A stretch of DNA of 57,666 nt from Candidatus Sulfotelmatobacter sp. (GTDB lineage Bacteria; Acidobacteriota; Terriglobia; Terriglobales; Acidobacteriaceae). Positions 42,962 through 51,702 of the stretch are shown here, piece by piece. Position numbers and translations under genes: made by a program. The notes beneath the pieces were generated by a model, which was not told the origin of the DNA, made no database searches, and worked only from the letters and a program-made list of their open reading frames with translations. The stretch's first letter is position 1. The number at the start of each line of letters is the position of its first letter. Where the stretch lies: assembly GCA_025462865.1 (NCBI GenBank), contig JAOAPI010000023.1, positions 1 to 57,666 of the forward strand. Reading direction: 5' to 3'.

Positions 42962-45367
42962 CTACCGCCGTCCCTCTTTAAACGTTTCCTGACACGCGCT
43001 GCCCGCAGTCAGCACCTGGTTGAATGCCGCCTCTTTGCGGAGATCTTTCAGCAGCGGATCTTCGAGCAGCGCAGAATACGCGCAGTAGTTTTGTTGCACA
43101 GCGGCCTTTAATAGACGTAAAGCTGCGTCTTTCTGGTGGCAATAGGCCATGAGCACGCCGACGCGATACCACTCCTCCGGATCAGGCTGGGTCATCACCG
43201 ACGCTTCGGCCTCCCTGGTGATCTTGTCGATGTCGGACGGACGCTGGGCTTGCGTGCAAGCGATCAGTAACTCCCGATGATAGAACGGGGCCTTCGCCAC
43301 ATCTTTGGCGCTCTGACGAGCCTGAGGCAGATTCCCCGCGGCGAGGTAGACATAGGGCGTCGCCCACGCGGCCCACTCCGAACCTGCATCCAGATGGATG
43401 AAATCCATTGCCTGGTCTGTCTTGCCCAATTCCAGAAATGCCCAAGCGCATGAGCGGAAGTTGAAGTTTCCCGGATCCAGCGATCGGGCCGTGTTGCATT
43501 CCTGCGTCGCCTTCTCCTGCATGCCCGCATAACGCAGCACATAGCTGAGCGCAAAATGGGCGTCGGCGCTCTGTGGCCTCCGGCGTACCAGGTCCGTGGC
43601 CGCGTCGTGCGCACGGCCCAGTTCGCCCCGTTCCACCCGATTCGTAATCAAATTGCTGGCTGCTGCAACGCGGTTTGGATCCAGGGCAAGCGCCCGCTCA
43701 TACGCGGAGTTTGAACGCTGGAACATCTGCTCTCCGCCGCCGCCATAATACGAATCGAAGTAGTATCTCTGTCCCAGCGCCTCCCATGCTGGCGCATACC
43801 CTGCGTCCACTCCAACCACATGTTCTAACACCGCAATCGCATCTTTATTCGGCTGGGGGTCGTGGGGCAGAGCGAGACTATGCAGGTAAAGATCGTAGGC
43901 CTCCTGGCTCTTTGGCCGCGACGCCGTGTTGTAGGCCCCGCCGGCGCCACCCAACACAGGCAACAATCCCTGTTGAACCTGGGTACTCAGCTGACTTTGT
44001 AGAGCGATCAGATCATTTACCGGAGCCGAAACGGTTGTTTGCCAAAGCAGCCGGTCATTCGATGCGTCAATCGCCTCCAACGTCACGCTCAACTGATCGC
44101 CCATACGTGAGAAGTGACCTGTCAGCAGCCGGCCTACGTGTAATTGCTGACCGATCTTGCGTGGATCCAAGTCCACGCTTACAAAGTTTCTTGTGGCCGA
44201 TGAAGGCCGTACTTCCAACGAGCGCGAATATGTGAGGACGCTCGTTAACTCATCCGCAAGCGCAAAGCGCAGGTAATCCACGGCGTAATCGCCGCTAATG
44301 TTCTGTAACGGCAACACTGCGATTGCATTCTGCACTTCCGCATTTGCCATAGACCGATGTTTTACCCAGTACGCGCCAACCGCGACCAGGACCGTTACCA
44401 GTAACGCTGCTGTTCCTCCCAGGAGCCAGAAAAGCCAGCGGTGGCTTCCGGCCCGGCCGAACGTCTTGCTCGCGACTCGAAGCCTGGCAGTATGGAATCC
44501 GCTCCTGATCTGCCCGGATTCGGATTCGCGCTTCAGCTGCTGCAGGTCCGCCTTCATCTGAGTGGCGCTCTGATAGCGGTCCTTGCGATCCTTCTCCATC
44601 GCTTTTCCGATGATGCCTTCCAGTTCTACCGGCATCTTCGGATTCAATTCGCCAGGCGGAATCGGCTTCGCGTGCAGCACCGAATCCAGAGTCATCAGAG
44701 AATTCTTGCCGGTAAATGGCTTTTTCCCGGTCGACATCTCGTACATCACGACGCCGAACGAAAAAAGGTCGCTGCGGAAGTCAATCTCCTCGCTCCGCGC
44801 CTGCTCCGGCGACATGTAGACCGCCGTGCCCGGAATCACTCCCACTGCCGTCAAGGAGTTGTCGGCGGCCGCTGAGTCGCTGTCGGTCCCGACATTGTGC
44901 ACTAGCTTGGCCAACCCGAAATCCAGAACTTTTACCTGCCCGGTTGGAGTCAGAAAAATATTCGCAGGCTTGATATCCCGATGGACAATCCCCTTGGCGT
45001 GGGACGCCGCCAAGGCGTCCGCCACTTGAATGCTGATATCTAGCACCCGGTCCGTGACCATCGGCTGTCCGGCGATACCTTGCTTCAGGCTTTCGCCCTC
45101 CAGCTTCTCCATCACAATGAAGGGATGTCCGTTGTTGTCTTCAATCCCGTGGATGATGCAAATGTTGGGGTGATTCAGGAGTGAGGCGGCCCGCGCCTCG
45201 CGTTCAAAGCGTTCCAGCGATTTGGAGTCGCCTACAAGATTTTCGGGGATAAACTTAAGCGCGACATGGCGCCCAAGCTTCAAGTCCTCAGCCTCGTACA
45301 CCACGCCCATGCCACCGCCTCCGAGTTTCCCCAGGATGCGGTAGTGAGAGACTGTCTGACCAATCAT
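42962..45367 (-). CDS. Membrane Ser/Thr protein kinase with TPR C-terminus
   Basis: An 801-residue PknB-type (Hanks) kinase. The Gly-rich loop is [15 protein letters not shown], the ATP lysine Lys38 in VALKF, the catalytic loop HRDIKPANI (Asp131) and the metal motif DFGLAKL. A single membrane helix ([20 protein letters not shown]) separates the cytosolic kinase from an extracytoplasmic half with FlgO-like/TPR repeats, for example [20 protein letters not shown] and [20 protein letters not shown]. It has no PASTA domains. It may sense envelope signals and phosphorylate cytosolic targets. It is first in a minus-strand series with the deacetylase, permease and DinB-like genes and diverges from the DUF2934 gene. 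Confidence 0.93.
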   Translation of the reverse strand: MIGQTVSHYRILGKLGGGGMGVVYEAEDLKLGRHVALKFIPENLVGDSKSLERFEREARAASLLNHPNICIIHGIEDNNGHPFIVMEKLEGESLKQGIAGQPMVTDRVLDISIQVADALAASHAKGIVHRDIKPANIFLTPTGQVKVLDFGLAKLVHNVGTDSDSAAADNSLTAVGVIPGTAVYMSPEQARSEEIDFRSDLFSFGVVMYEMSTGKKPFTGKNSLMTLDSVLHAKPIPPGELNPKMPVELEGIIGKAMEKDRKDRYQSATQMKADLQQLKRESESGQIRSGFHTARLRVASKTFGRAGSHRWLFWLLGGTAALLVTVLVAVGAYWVKHRSMANAEVQNAIAVLPLQNISGDYAVDYLRFALADELTSVLTYSRSLEVRPSSATRNFVSVDLDPRKIGQQLHVGRLLTGHFSRMGDQLSVTLEAIDASNDRLLWQTTVSAPVNDLIALQSQLSTQVQQGLLPVLGGAGGAYNTASRPKSQEAYDLYLHSLALPHDPQPNKDAIAVLEHVVGVDAGYAPAWEALGQRYYFDSYYGGGGEQMFQRSNSAYERALALDPNRVAAASNLITNRVERGELGRAHDAATDLVRRRPQSADAHFALSYVLRYAGMQEKATQECNTARSLDPGNFNFRSCAWAFLELGKTDQAMDFIHLDAGSEWAAWATPYVYLAAGNLPQARQSAKDVAKAPFYHRELLIACTQAQRPSDIDKITREAEASVMTQPDPEEWYRVGVLMAYCHQKDAALRLLKAAVQQNYCAYSALLEDPLLKDLRKEAAFNQVLTAGSACQETFKEGRR

Positions 45368-45612
45368 GAGACGACCAACCCCCGAACGCGGTAATGTTAG
45401 GCCCGCCAGCGACTTCGGTCAATGGACGGCCAGAGCGAAACCGTCAAAACTGTTAGTTTCAGGCTGCCTTCGAACCTCTGATAATCGAAAATCTGAGTTT
45501 TTATTCCCGAACTGACAAGTACCTTGTTCTTTTGTGCCTGTTGCCAGGTTCCAGGTTGTGCCACGGCGACTATTATGAAGCAAGCGAATTCCGAAATGTC
45601 GAGGCGTTCTGT

Positions 45613-45969
45613 ATGGCGGAAACACCTGGAAATTATTCTCCTCAAATACTGGAAGCTATCCGCCGGCGCGCCACGGAACTCTATCAGCGAGGCGGAGCCG
45701 TCGAGGGTCAAGACACCGACAACTGGTACCAGGCTGAAGCCGAGATCATTCGCGAATCAGTCAATCGCTTGACTCGACGGGCTGTCGTCATCAATGTTCA
45801 AGGCGTGGTCTACACCGGGGAATACGAATCCGGTTCGGCTGATGGCTACATTGCCGGCGAATGGAAGCCCGGTGAATCCATTCCCATTCGCTTCGCCGGC
45901 GATAAACTGTATCTTCGCCGTCGCGACGGCCGCGAACTCCAAACCACAGTTGTCAAACGAATCGGATGA
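45613..45969 (+). CDS. DUF2934 domain protein
   Basis: A 118-residue protein. Residues about 10-45 match the small DUF2934 helical domain (EAIRRRATELYQRGGAVEGQ, then DTDNWYQAEAEII). The rest is a beta-rich C-terminal part (AVVINVQGVVYTGEYESGSA, IRFAGDKLYLRRRDGRELQT). DUF2934 is common in acidobacteria and proteobacteria and has no known function. ATG 45613 has GAGG eight bases upstream; the frame is open further back without support. It is convergent with the ATP-grasp gene, 14 bases apart. The 245 bases between it and the kinase hold no gene. Confidence 0.8.
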   Translation: MAETPGNYSPQILEAIRRRATELYQRGGAVEGQDTDNWYQAEAEIIRESVNRLTRRAVVINVQGVVYTGEYESGSADGYIAGEWKPGESIPIRFAGDKLYLRRRDGRELQTTVVKRIG

Positions 45970-45983
45970 AGCTTGATGGCTCC

Positions 45984-47183
45984 CTACGTGTACAGTCCCG
46001 CTGACGCTCCTACCCACTCCATATTTTTATTATGGTCGACGCCCATCATCAAGCCACGTCCCATCCGGATGATGGTCAGCACCGCCTTCAAGTCCTCTTG
46101 CCAAACGTACATCACTCGCACTTCGGCTTTGGTCGCACCAAATGGAGTGTCAATCACGGGCTCGAAGTCGAGCCGCTCCTGCAAGATGTAGTCCCCGCGT
46201 TTCTCCGGTGGAATCGCTTCGATATCTTCTTTCTTCGGCGCAATCACCACGCCCAGTCCAGCGAACGAATACAGCGGCTTCAGTGCGTAATTCTGTAAAT
46301 CGTCGGGAATTTGGTCCAGTTGATCCAGAAACCACGTCTTCGGAACGGATTCGTGTCGCAAATAGGGAATAGAAAACTTGCTGATGCGGAAATACCAGTT
46401 CGGATGCCCGGCCCACTCCACATCAAGATCGTCGCGCCAATCGAATGCCAGCTTTACTCTCTTGCGCTGCAATTCATCCACAATCGCGCGATTATAAATT
46501 CGGCGAATGGGCACTCGGCCTGTGCTTCCCTCGTAGTAAAGCTGCGACCCTTCCTTCTTGATCGCCTCCAGGTCAACTGTCCGCACGCCGAGCATCTTTT
46601 CCGTGAGCAGAAAATCCGGTAGCGTCTTTTGCTCCTTAGGATGAATCTCCATCAGGATCACATTCTCCGGATCATGCTGGCCTACGATCGCCCGCCGCAG
46701 AAGTTCGCGGTAGGATTTCTCGTCGAGCCCGCTCAAGAAGAACCGCAGCTCACTTCCGCCTTCGAATTTAGTTAGTTCGAAAACATCAAGGTAGCTCTGT
46801 GCCAGCGTGACCTGGTACGCATAAAGGGAAGGGAAGGCTTGCAGTTCAACCAGCTTCGGCTGCAGTTCCCCCTTCGCGTCGCGCACAATTCCAAAATCAA
46901 CCTGTATGAACATCGGGTGATCTGATTCGTTTGGAACCCGATACTCCGCCGGAATTGACTGATCCGACCGCGCTCGATATTCCCGATTCTCCACCAGTTG
47001 CCGGATCAATACCTTTCCATCGTCTGCCATCCGCTGAAGCAACGACTCGGGAAAGAAGCAAGGAGTCTCCGATAGCCGGAATTGCACATGCGTTCCGCAA
47101 GCGTCATCAATCCGCCGTAATAATTCCTGATATTTTTCTGGAGTAAAGCTGGCGTTGAACTGTTTGCGGAGAGAAGGAATCAT
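45984..47183 (-). CDS. ATP-grasp-like protein, apparently circularly permuted
   Basis: A 399-residue protein with no named function recognised. The C-terminal half has an ATP-grasp-like ATP site: NYALKPLYSFAGLGVVIAPK (Lys302), then DYILQERLDF with Glu336 at the hinge position, EVRVMYVW (Arg356) and a closing GRGLMMGVDHNKN. The N-terminal half has FIQVDFGIVRDAKG and PKLVELQAFPSLYAYQ (Asp96, Glu113). In ordinary ATP-grasp enzymes the acidic metal ligands come last; here they come before the Lys, as in glutathionylspermidine-synthase-like permuted enzymes. It is probably an amide-forming ligase. It is last in the minus-strand cassette, 152 bases after the M29-like gene. Confidence 0.7.
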   Translation of the reverse strand: MIPSLRKQFNASFTPEKYQELLRRIDDACGTHVQFRLSETPCFFPESLLQRMADDGKVLIRQLVENREYRARSDQSIPAEYRVPNESDHPMFIQVDFGIVRDAKGELQPKLVELQAFPSLYAYQVTLAQSYLDVFELTKFEGGSELRFFLSGLDEKSYRELLRRAIVGQHDPENVILMEIHPKEQKTLPDFLLTEKMLGVRTVDLEAIKKEGSQLYYEGSTGRVPIRRIYNRAIVDELQRKRVKLAFDWRDDLDVEWAGHPNWYFRISKFSIPYLRHESVPKTWFLDQLDQIPDDLQNYALKPLYSFAGLGVVIAPKKEDIEAIPPEKRGDYILQERLDFEPVIDTPFGATKAEVRVMYVWQEDLKAVLTIIRMGRGLMMGVDHNKNMEWVGASAGLYT

Positions 47184-47335
47184 GAAAGAAGATTATGCCG
47201 CGTGGTCGTCACGGCCACCTAAGACAATTGAGCTTCCCGGGGTTTCTTAGCGTCTCCCAGTGACCTCCGCGATTTAGGGTTTTCGCTGATCGGGCCGTTA
47301 AAAACACTAAACTCTAAAATCGGAGAACCGCAGAG

Positions 47336-48409
47336 TTATGCTTCCACCAAAAACTTCCCATCCTGCATGATCTGCTGGTCATCCACCCAGATGTTAAATT
47401 TGCGGCCCACAACGTCGATATGCGTAGAGGAATCCCACTCCGCTCCGGTGTGCGCACCGTAGGGGTTCCCAAATGCGATGTGAACGCCGGGATACTTCTC
47501 ATCCTGGAGAATCTGTCCAATCACGTCCTTCAAGTCGATGTTCGTGCCGATGGCAAACTCGCCCACGCGGTCGCTATTCTCATCCGTATGCGTGTAGTTC
47601 CAGAAGTCATCTTCAAGCTCGCGATTCTCTGAGTGCGCCTCGGTCAGCCGATTTTCTTTCATGCGGATGGTCAGGGGAGTCTCGCGCAGGTTGCCGAACT
47701 TCGCGCACAAATAATCGCCAACCACACCGTCGATCACGAATGTTCCATTGACCTCGCCAGGAGTCGTAAAAATTTCACCGCCCGGCAGGTTTCCCCACTT
47801 TTCCGGAGTGATCAAGCCACTCGTTTTCAGCCAGCGATAGTTGTGATTCAACTCCGCTGTTAAATCCGTTCCCGCTGCCGTGGTCGCGCGTACTCGCTGA
47901 GCTTTACGCACCATCTCCACGACTTTGGCGCTTAAGCGGTCGACCTTCTGAAAATCTGAGCGCATGCCTTCGAGCATAATCTGCCGATTGATGTTCACCA
48001 TGTGTGCATGGCGAATCTTGCGGCGGTTCACGATATCGGTCATCTGCATGCGCGAGCGCAGCTCGTTTTGTTGTGCCTGCACCGCAAAGATCGAGACCTG
48101 GCTGGTTTCCAGATCCTCGACAACTTCTTTGGGCAGATCTTTCAACGGCCGGGGAGCGAGATCTTCGAGGACCCAAACATTGTGGGGCGCGCCCAGGGTT
48201 TTCAGTTCGCTTACAATCGCAGCCGCAATTTCCAGCGTGACCTCGTCGGTGATCACGCATACTTTCTCATCTGGATGCACGCGCAAGCAAACGCTCACCG
48301 CGTTGCGCGCGCCTGGCGTATATTCCGGATCGAAAGAGAGTGGATCTCGCGTTCCCCAGCCTTCTCTGCGTGGAATAGGGATTTTGACTTGGTCCGCAGG
48401 TATGGTCAT
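47336..48409 (-). CDS. M29-family-like metalloaminopeptidase
   Basis: A 357-residue protein resembling aminopeptidase T/AmpS (M29). Likely metal ligands of that family are visible in the C-terminal half: GGEIFTTPGEVNG (Glu212/Glu219), RVGEFAIGTN (Glu284), VHIAFGNPYG (His310) and STHIDVVG (His330, Asp332). The N-terminal half has the Rossmann-like VCLRVHPDEKVCVITDE. M29 enzymes remove N-terminal residues from peptides. The start overlaps the stop of the GCS2-type gene as TAATG (48407-48411), so the two are translationally coupled. This peptidase may process or recycle the product of the neighbouring ligases. Confidence 0.85.
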   Translation of the reverse strand: MTIPADQVKIPIPRREGWGTRDPLSFDPEYTPGARNAVSVCLRVHPDEKVCVITDEVTLEIAAAIVSELKTLGAPHNVWVLEDLAPRPLKDLPKEVVEDLETSQVSIFAVQAQQNELRSRMQMTDIVNRRKIRHAHMVNINRQIMLEGMRSDFQKVDRLSAKVVEMVRKAQRVRATTAAGTDLTAELNHNYRWLKTSGLITPEKWGNLPGGEIFTTPGEVNGTFVIDGVVGDYLCAKFGNLRETPLTIRMKENRLTEAHSENRELEDDFWNYTHTDENSDRVGEFAIGTNIDLKDVIGQILQDEKYPGVHIAFGNPYGAHTGAEWDSSTHIDVVGRKFNIWVDDQQIMQDGKFLVEA

Positions 48410-49548
48410 TAGCCTACTTTTCTTTCGGAAGCTGACTCGACTTCCGCCAGCCCGGTCTCCGTTTCTTCAATGATGTAATCGACGACTTTCTTCAAGTCTC
48501 CAGTTTCCTGAAAGACTTGCAGCTGCCGGTCAGCACCGCTACCTCGTTCGAGCATGGTATGGACGTAATTCAGTTCCTCGCGCGAATCCAGTTCATCCAC
48601 CACGTCGTCAACAAACTCCAGATATTCACGGATCAGGTCCCGCGCCGGCACTTCCGTCTGCTTACCGAAGTCGATCATCTTGCCGTTCATTCCGTAACGC
48701 GCCGCCCGCCACTTGTTCTCCATTAGAAGCGCACGCCGGTACAAACGGAATCCTTGATTCGCTGTATGCAATTTATAGAGCTTCGCGACTGTGGCCTGAA
48801 TCAGAGCAGCCAGCGCGATGGTCTCGTCGGCGCGCATGGGAATGTCACACACGCGGAATTCAATCGTATTAAAGAATGGATGCGGCCGAATATCCCACCA
48901 GATCTTTTTTGCGTTATCGATGCAGTTGGTTTTGATCAGTAGCTTGATGAAGTTTTCGTACTCGCCCCAGCTCGGAAAATAATCCGGAATATTGGTCCGC
49001 GGGAATTTGTCGAACACTTTGCAGCGGTAAGATTTGAGACCCGTATCCATCCCCAGCCAGAACGGCGAATTGGTAGACAGAGCCAGGAGGTGCGGCAGGA
49101 AATATCGCGCATGATTCATCATATGGATCGCGATCTCGCGATCCTCGATCCCGATATGCACGTGCAATCCAAAAATTAAATTCGCCCGCGCCACCAACTG
49201 CATGTCTTCAACAATATTTTTGTAGCGCTCGTCGGGATGAATTTCCTGCACTCGCCAGTCCGCAAATGGATGGGTTGCAACCGAAGCCAACTTCAGGCCG
49301 TTTTCTTTAGCAAGCCTGACAATATCGCGCCGCAGCATCTTCACTTCAACTTTGGCTTCCTTGATGTTCTTACAGACCCCAGTCCCCACTTCCACGACCG
49401 ACTGATGCATCTCCGCTTTCACCCGCTCCTGCAGGATCAGCTGTCCTTTTTCGAGGATCTCCGCCTGAATATGCGACCGCAGGTCCCGTGTCTCCGGATC
49501 CACGGTTTGATATTCCTCTTCAATCCCGATACTGAAAGTGGGCTTCAT
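48409..49548 (-). CDS. GCS2/YbdK-type carboxylate-amine ligase
   Basis: A 379-residue protein of the glutamate-cysteine ligase type 2 family. The N-terminal FSIGIEEEYQTVDPETRDLR has the acidic metal-binding strand, followed by EMHQSVVEVGTGVCKN. The core signature is ARANLIFGLHVHIGIEDREI, then LSTNSPFWLGMDTGLKSYR, FNTIEFRVCDIPMRADETIA and LMENKWRAARYGM. YbdK-like enzymes join an amino acid carboxylate to an amine with ATP; natural substrates are mostly unknown. A GC-rich hairpin (49560-49579) lies just upstream and no ribosome-binding site is evident. The stop overlaps the M29-like start. A 213-base gap separates it from the ATP-grasp gene upstream. Confidence 0.92.
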   Translation of the reverse strand: MKPTFSIGIEEEYQTVDPETRDLRSHIQAEILEKGQLILQERVKAEMHQSVVEVGTGVCKNIKEAKVEVKMLRRDIVRLAKENGLKLASVATHPFADWRVQEIHPDERYKNIVEDMQLVARANLIFGLHVHIGIEDREIAIHMMNHARYFLPHLLALSTNSPFWLGMDTGLKSYRCKVFDKFPRTNIPDYFPSWGEYENFIKLLIKTNCIDNAKKIWWDIRPHPFFNTIEFRVCDIPMRADETIALAALIQATVAKLYKLHTANQGFRLYRRALLMENKWRAARYGMNGKMIDFGKQTEVPARDLIREYLEFVDDVVDELDSREELNYVHTMLERGSGADRQLQVFQETGDLKKVVDYIIEETETGLAEVESASERKVG

Positions 49549-49559
49549 GGAATGTGTGG

Positions 49560-49579
49560 CGCGGGCGTCCTCGCCCGCG
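49560..49579. repeat. GC-rich hairpin element before the GCS2-type gene
   Basis: CGCGGGCG (49560-49567) and CGCCCGCG (49572-49579) form a perfect 8-bp stem around TCCT. It lies 11 bases upstream of the ATG at 49548 and takes the place of a ribosome-binding site. The look is that of a dispersed palindromic (REP-like) element. The rest of the 49549-49761 gap shows nothing recognisable. Confidence 0.5.
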
Positions 49580-49761
49580 AAATCTAACCAGGATCCAATA
49601 ACCCCCCGGTCACTTCACCTCTATCGGTGCGAAACATGCGCGCCAGCCAAGGCCCCACCAGTATATCAATCAGAGAAACAGCCGATTCCGACCAGCGCTA
49701 TGTGCAGCCTTCAACCTCTGCGACGGGTGCCTTCACCAGCTTTTTAAGAGTTCATCCATGC

Positions 49762-50775
49762 CTACTTCGCCACCTTCCCGCGTTTCCTCTCAGCCACCCA
49801 CTTCGGTTCGCCCTTCCGCGCGGACTTTGGTGGCGTTCCCCCCAGAAAACTAGCCCACCGCATCTCCCGCGCCGGATCTTCCCCAGTCACCGCCATCTTC
49901 ACCGCCATCTCCGCCACCGCATTTACGATCCAATCAAAGTTCTCCTGACCGACCGACGTAATCTCCGCGTCCGGCGCCGGATTCAGAAAATCAATCGCGT
50001 AGGGCACTCCATCCTCAACCGCAAACTCAACCGTGTTTAAGTCGTACCCCAGCACGCGGCACAATGTCAGCGAATCTTTCTCGATACGCTCTTTCAGGGC
50101 CTGCGATGATGGCGGCGGATTCCCCTTCACGTACCGCTCGTGATGCGGAAGCCGCGGGTCGTACTTCATGATGTGCACTTTCTCCTGCCCCACGACATAG
50201 CACCGGTAATATTCTTCGAAAACAACACCATGCTGCAGCGTCATGCACAAATCGCCGGTTTGGTTGTAGTGTTGAAAAAATTCGTCAGGCGAATGCACGT
50301 GATAGACATGCTTCCACCCGCCACCTGAATAAGGCTTGAGGAAAGCAGGGAACTGAACGTAGTCAAACAGCTCCTGCCAGTTCAGCGGATAAATTAAGTT
50401 CCGCATCGACCGGTCAGTCGTCCCCTCGGGATGCTTGTTGTGCGGCAAAATCACCGTCGGCGGAATTGCCACGCCCAGCTTAGCCGCAAGCGCGTAGTTG
50501 AAGAACTTGTCATCCGCGGTCCACCAGAACGGGTTGTTGACGACGATCGTTCCATGCAGAGCGGCATTCTTCAGGTAAGCCCGGTAGAACGGAATGTCCT
50601 GCGAGATGCGGTCGATGATGACGGCATATTTCTGCGGCTCATCCATGCGCACGCCGCCCACCTGCACAAACTCCGCCGTAACGTCCTCGACCTTCATCGC
50701 ATTGATCTTTTCTACCAGTGCGGGCGGAAAGGTATTCTCCATCCCAAAAAGAATTCCAATCTTCTTTGTGCTCAC
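49762..50775 (-). CDS. ATP-grasp (RimK/D-Ala ligase-like) protein
   Basis: A 337-residue protein of the ATP-grasp fold in the usual order. It has an N-terminal Rossmann-like part (KKIGILFGMENTFPPALVEK, then KYAVIIDRISQDIPFYRAYL). The ATP lysine is in FPAFLKPYSGGGWKHVYHV (Lys148), a hinge in VVFEEYYRCYVVG, and the metal-binding end is LNTVEFAVEDGVPYAIDFLN (Glu250, Asp262, Asn265) followed by PAPDAE. Such proteins ligate a carboxylate to an amine via an acylphosphate. GTG 50775 is chosen because AGGAGAG lies seven bases upstream; the open frame extends to 50826 across a palindromic element. It lies between the esterase and the GCS2-type gene in the cassette. Confidence 0.85.
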   Translation of the reverse strand: MSTKKIGILFGMENTFPPALVEKINAMKVEDVTAEFVQVGGVRMDEPQKYAVIIDRISQDIPFYRAYLKNAALHGTIVVNNPFWWTADDKFFNYALAAKLGVAIPPTVILPHNKHPEGTTDRSMRNLIYPLNWQELFDYVQFPAFLKPYSGGGWKHVYHVHSPDEFFQHYNQTGDLCMTLQHGVVFEEYYRCYVVGQEKVHIMKYDPRLPHHERYVKGNPPPSSQALKERIEKDSLTLCRVLGYDLNTVEFAVEDGVPYAIDFLNPAPDAEITSVGQENFDWIVNAVAEMAVKMAVTGEDPAREMRWASFLGGTPPKSARKGEPKWVAERKRGKVAK

Positions 50776-50787
50776 GAACTCTCTCCT

Positions 50788-50850
50788 GTAGAGACGTTGC
50801 TTACAACCTCTCTTCGCTGCCGGCAAAGACGTAGCGAGCTACGTCTCTAC
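50788..50850. repeat. MITE-like palindromic element in the esterase/ATP-grasp gap
   Basis: GTAGAGACGT (50788-50797) and ACGTCTCTAC (50841-50850) are perfect 10-bp terminal inverted repeats of a 63-base segment. Inside the right end, GACGTAGC (50828-50835) and GCTACGTC (50838-50845) form a second perfect 8-bp palindrome. The element fills most of the 84-base gap between the esterase stop (50860) and the ATP-grasp start (50775), next to that gene's ribosome-binding site. It is non-coding. It could be a mobile non-autonomous element or a structured intergenic RNA. Confidence 0.6.
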
Positions 50851-50859
50851 GGCGCATGT

Positions 50860-51570
50860 TCAAAAATACTTTCCCACCATACTCAGCCACAGTGGCCAGT
50901 CATGCTTCGAATTATCGCCATACACATCCAGCAAGTGCGGCACCGCCTTGCCATTAAGAATCGCCGAAAGTTTCACATTTTGGTCCAGACAGATGTCCCA
51001 GTTCGCGGAGCCCAAGACGATTTTCATCTGCCGGTATCGGCTTAGAAACCAGTCATCGTTCTGGTTCGGCAAATAATCCGGAGGGCAGTTGAAGTAGCAA
51101 TCATCGTCGTAATACCCGTCCAGAAACTGATGGATATCAAATGCTCCGCTCATACTCACGCAATGTGTCACCACATCGGGATGTTTCAGGGCGAAGTTCA
51201 CCGCCTGATACGCGCCGAAACTGCACCCGGTCATCGCCAGCCGGGGTGTCTGATTCTTCCATCGGATGAATGGCACAAACTCATGCAGAACGTAACGCTC
51301 ATACTGCAGATGCCGCAACACGCGCACCTTAGGATGCACGCCCTTGTTGTACCAGCTTTCGGTATCGACGGCGTCCGTGCAAAACACCTGCAGCTCGCCG
51401 CGCTCGATTTTCGGCGCAAGCACCCCAATCATTCCTCGGTCCTCGTACTCAAAGAACTTGCCCATCGAGGTAGGAAACACTAGCAGAGGCGTCCCTGCGT
51501 GTCCGAAGACCAGGGCTTCCATGTCGCGGTGCAATTCCTGACTGTACGCCTTGTGATATTCGCGATTCAT
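50860..51570 (-). CDS. Esterase-family alpha/beta hydrolase (COG4947-like)
   Basis: A 236-residue cytosolic alpha/beta hydrolase of the esterase/PHB-depolymerase type. The nucleophile elbow is MTGCSFGAYQAVNFALKHPD with Ser117, the acid is likely Asp192 in GSANWDICLDQN, and the His is His223 in SKHDWPLW. The N-terminal MNREYHKAYSQELHRDMEAL and HAGTPLLVFPTSMGKFFEYE are family-typical. There is no signal peptide. It is the first gene of the ligase cassette; the ATP-grasp gene starts 84 bases after it. Possible roles are acyl transfer or hydrolysis of an ester or thioester intermediate; the substrate is unknown. Confidence 0.88.
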   Translation of the reverse strand: MNREYHKAYSQELHRDMEALVFGHAGTPLLVFPTSMGKFFEYEDRGMIGVLAPKIERGELQVFCTDAVDTESWYNKGVHPKVRVLRHLQYERYVLHEFVPFIRWKNQTPRLAMTGCSFGAYQAVNFALKHPDVVTHCVSMSGAFDIHQFLDGYYDDDCYFNCPPDYLPNQNDDWFLSRYRQMKIVLGSANWDICLDQNVKLSAILNGKAVPHLLDVYGDNSKHDWPLWLSMVGKYF

Positions 51571-51702
51571 CTTGAGCTAAGCCGGGCCTTCCGTCCGAAT
51601 TTTTGTGGACGAAGTATCTTACCTGAACCCGCGATCGCGAGATCATTTGCCCGAAACCGCCGGCCACTTTGAGCCATCGAAGATGATATCGTGATACGAG
51701 AT

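Noticed and set aside
45397..45711. 104-residue open frame upstream of the kinase
   Set aside because: It overlaps the DUF2934 gene antisense and has no domain or RBS support.
47184..47335. Imperfect inverted repeat between the M29-like and permuted ATP-grasp genes as terminator
   Set aside because: The arms match only partly and are far apart; it could be a degenerate dispersed repeat but nothing firm can be said.
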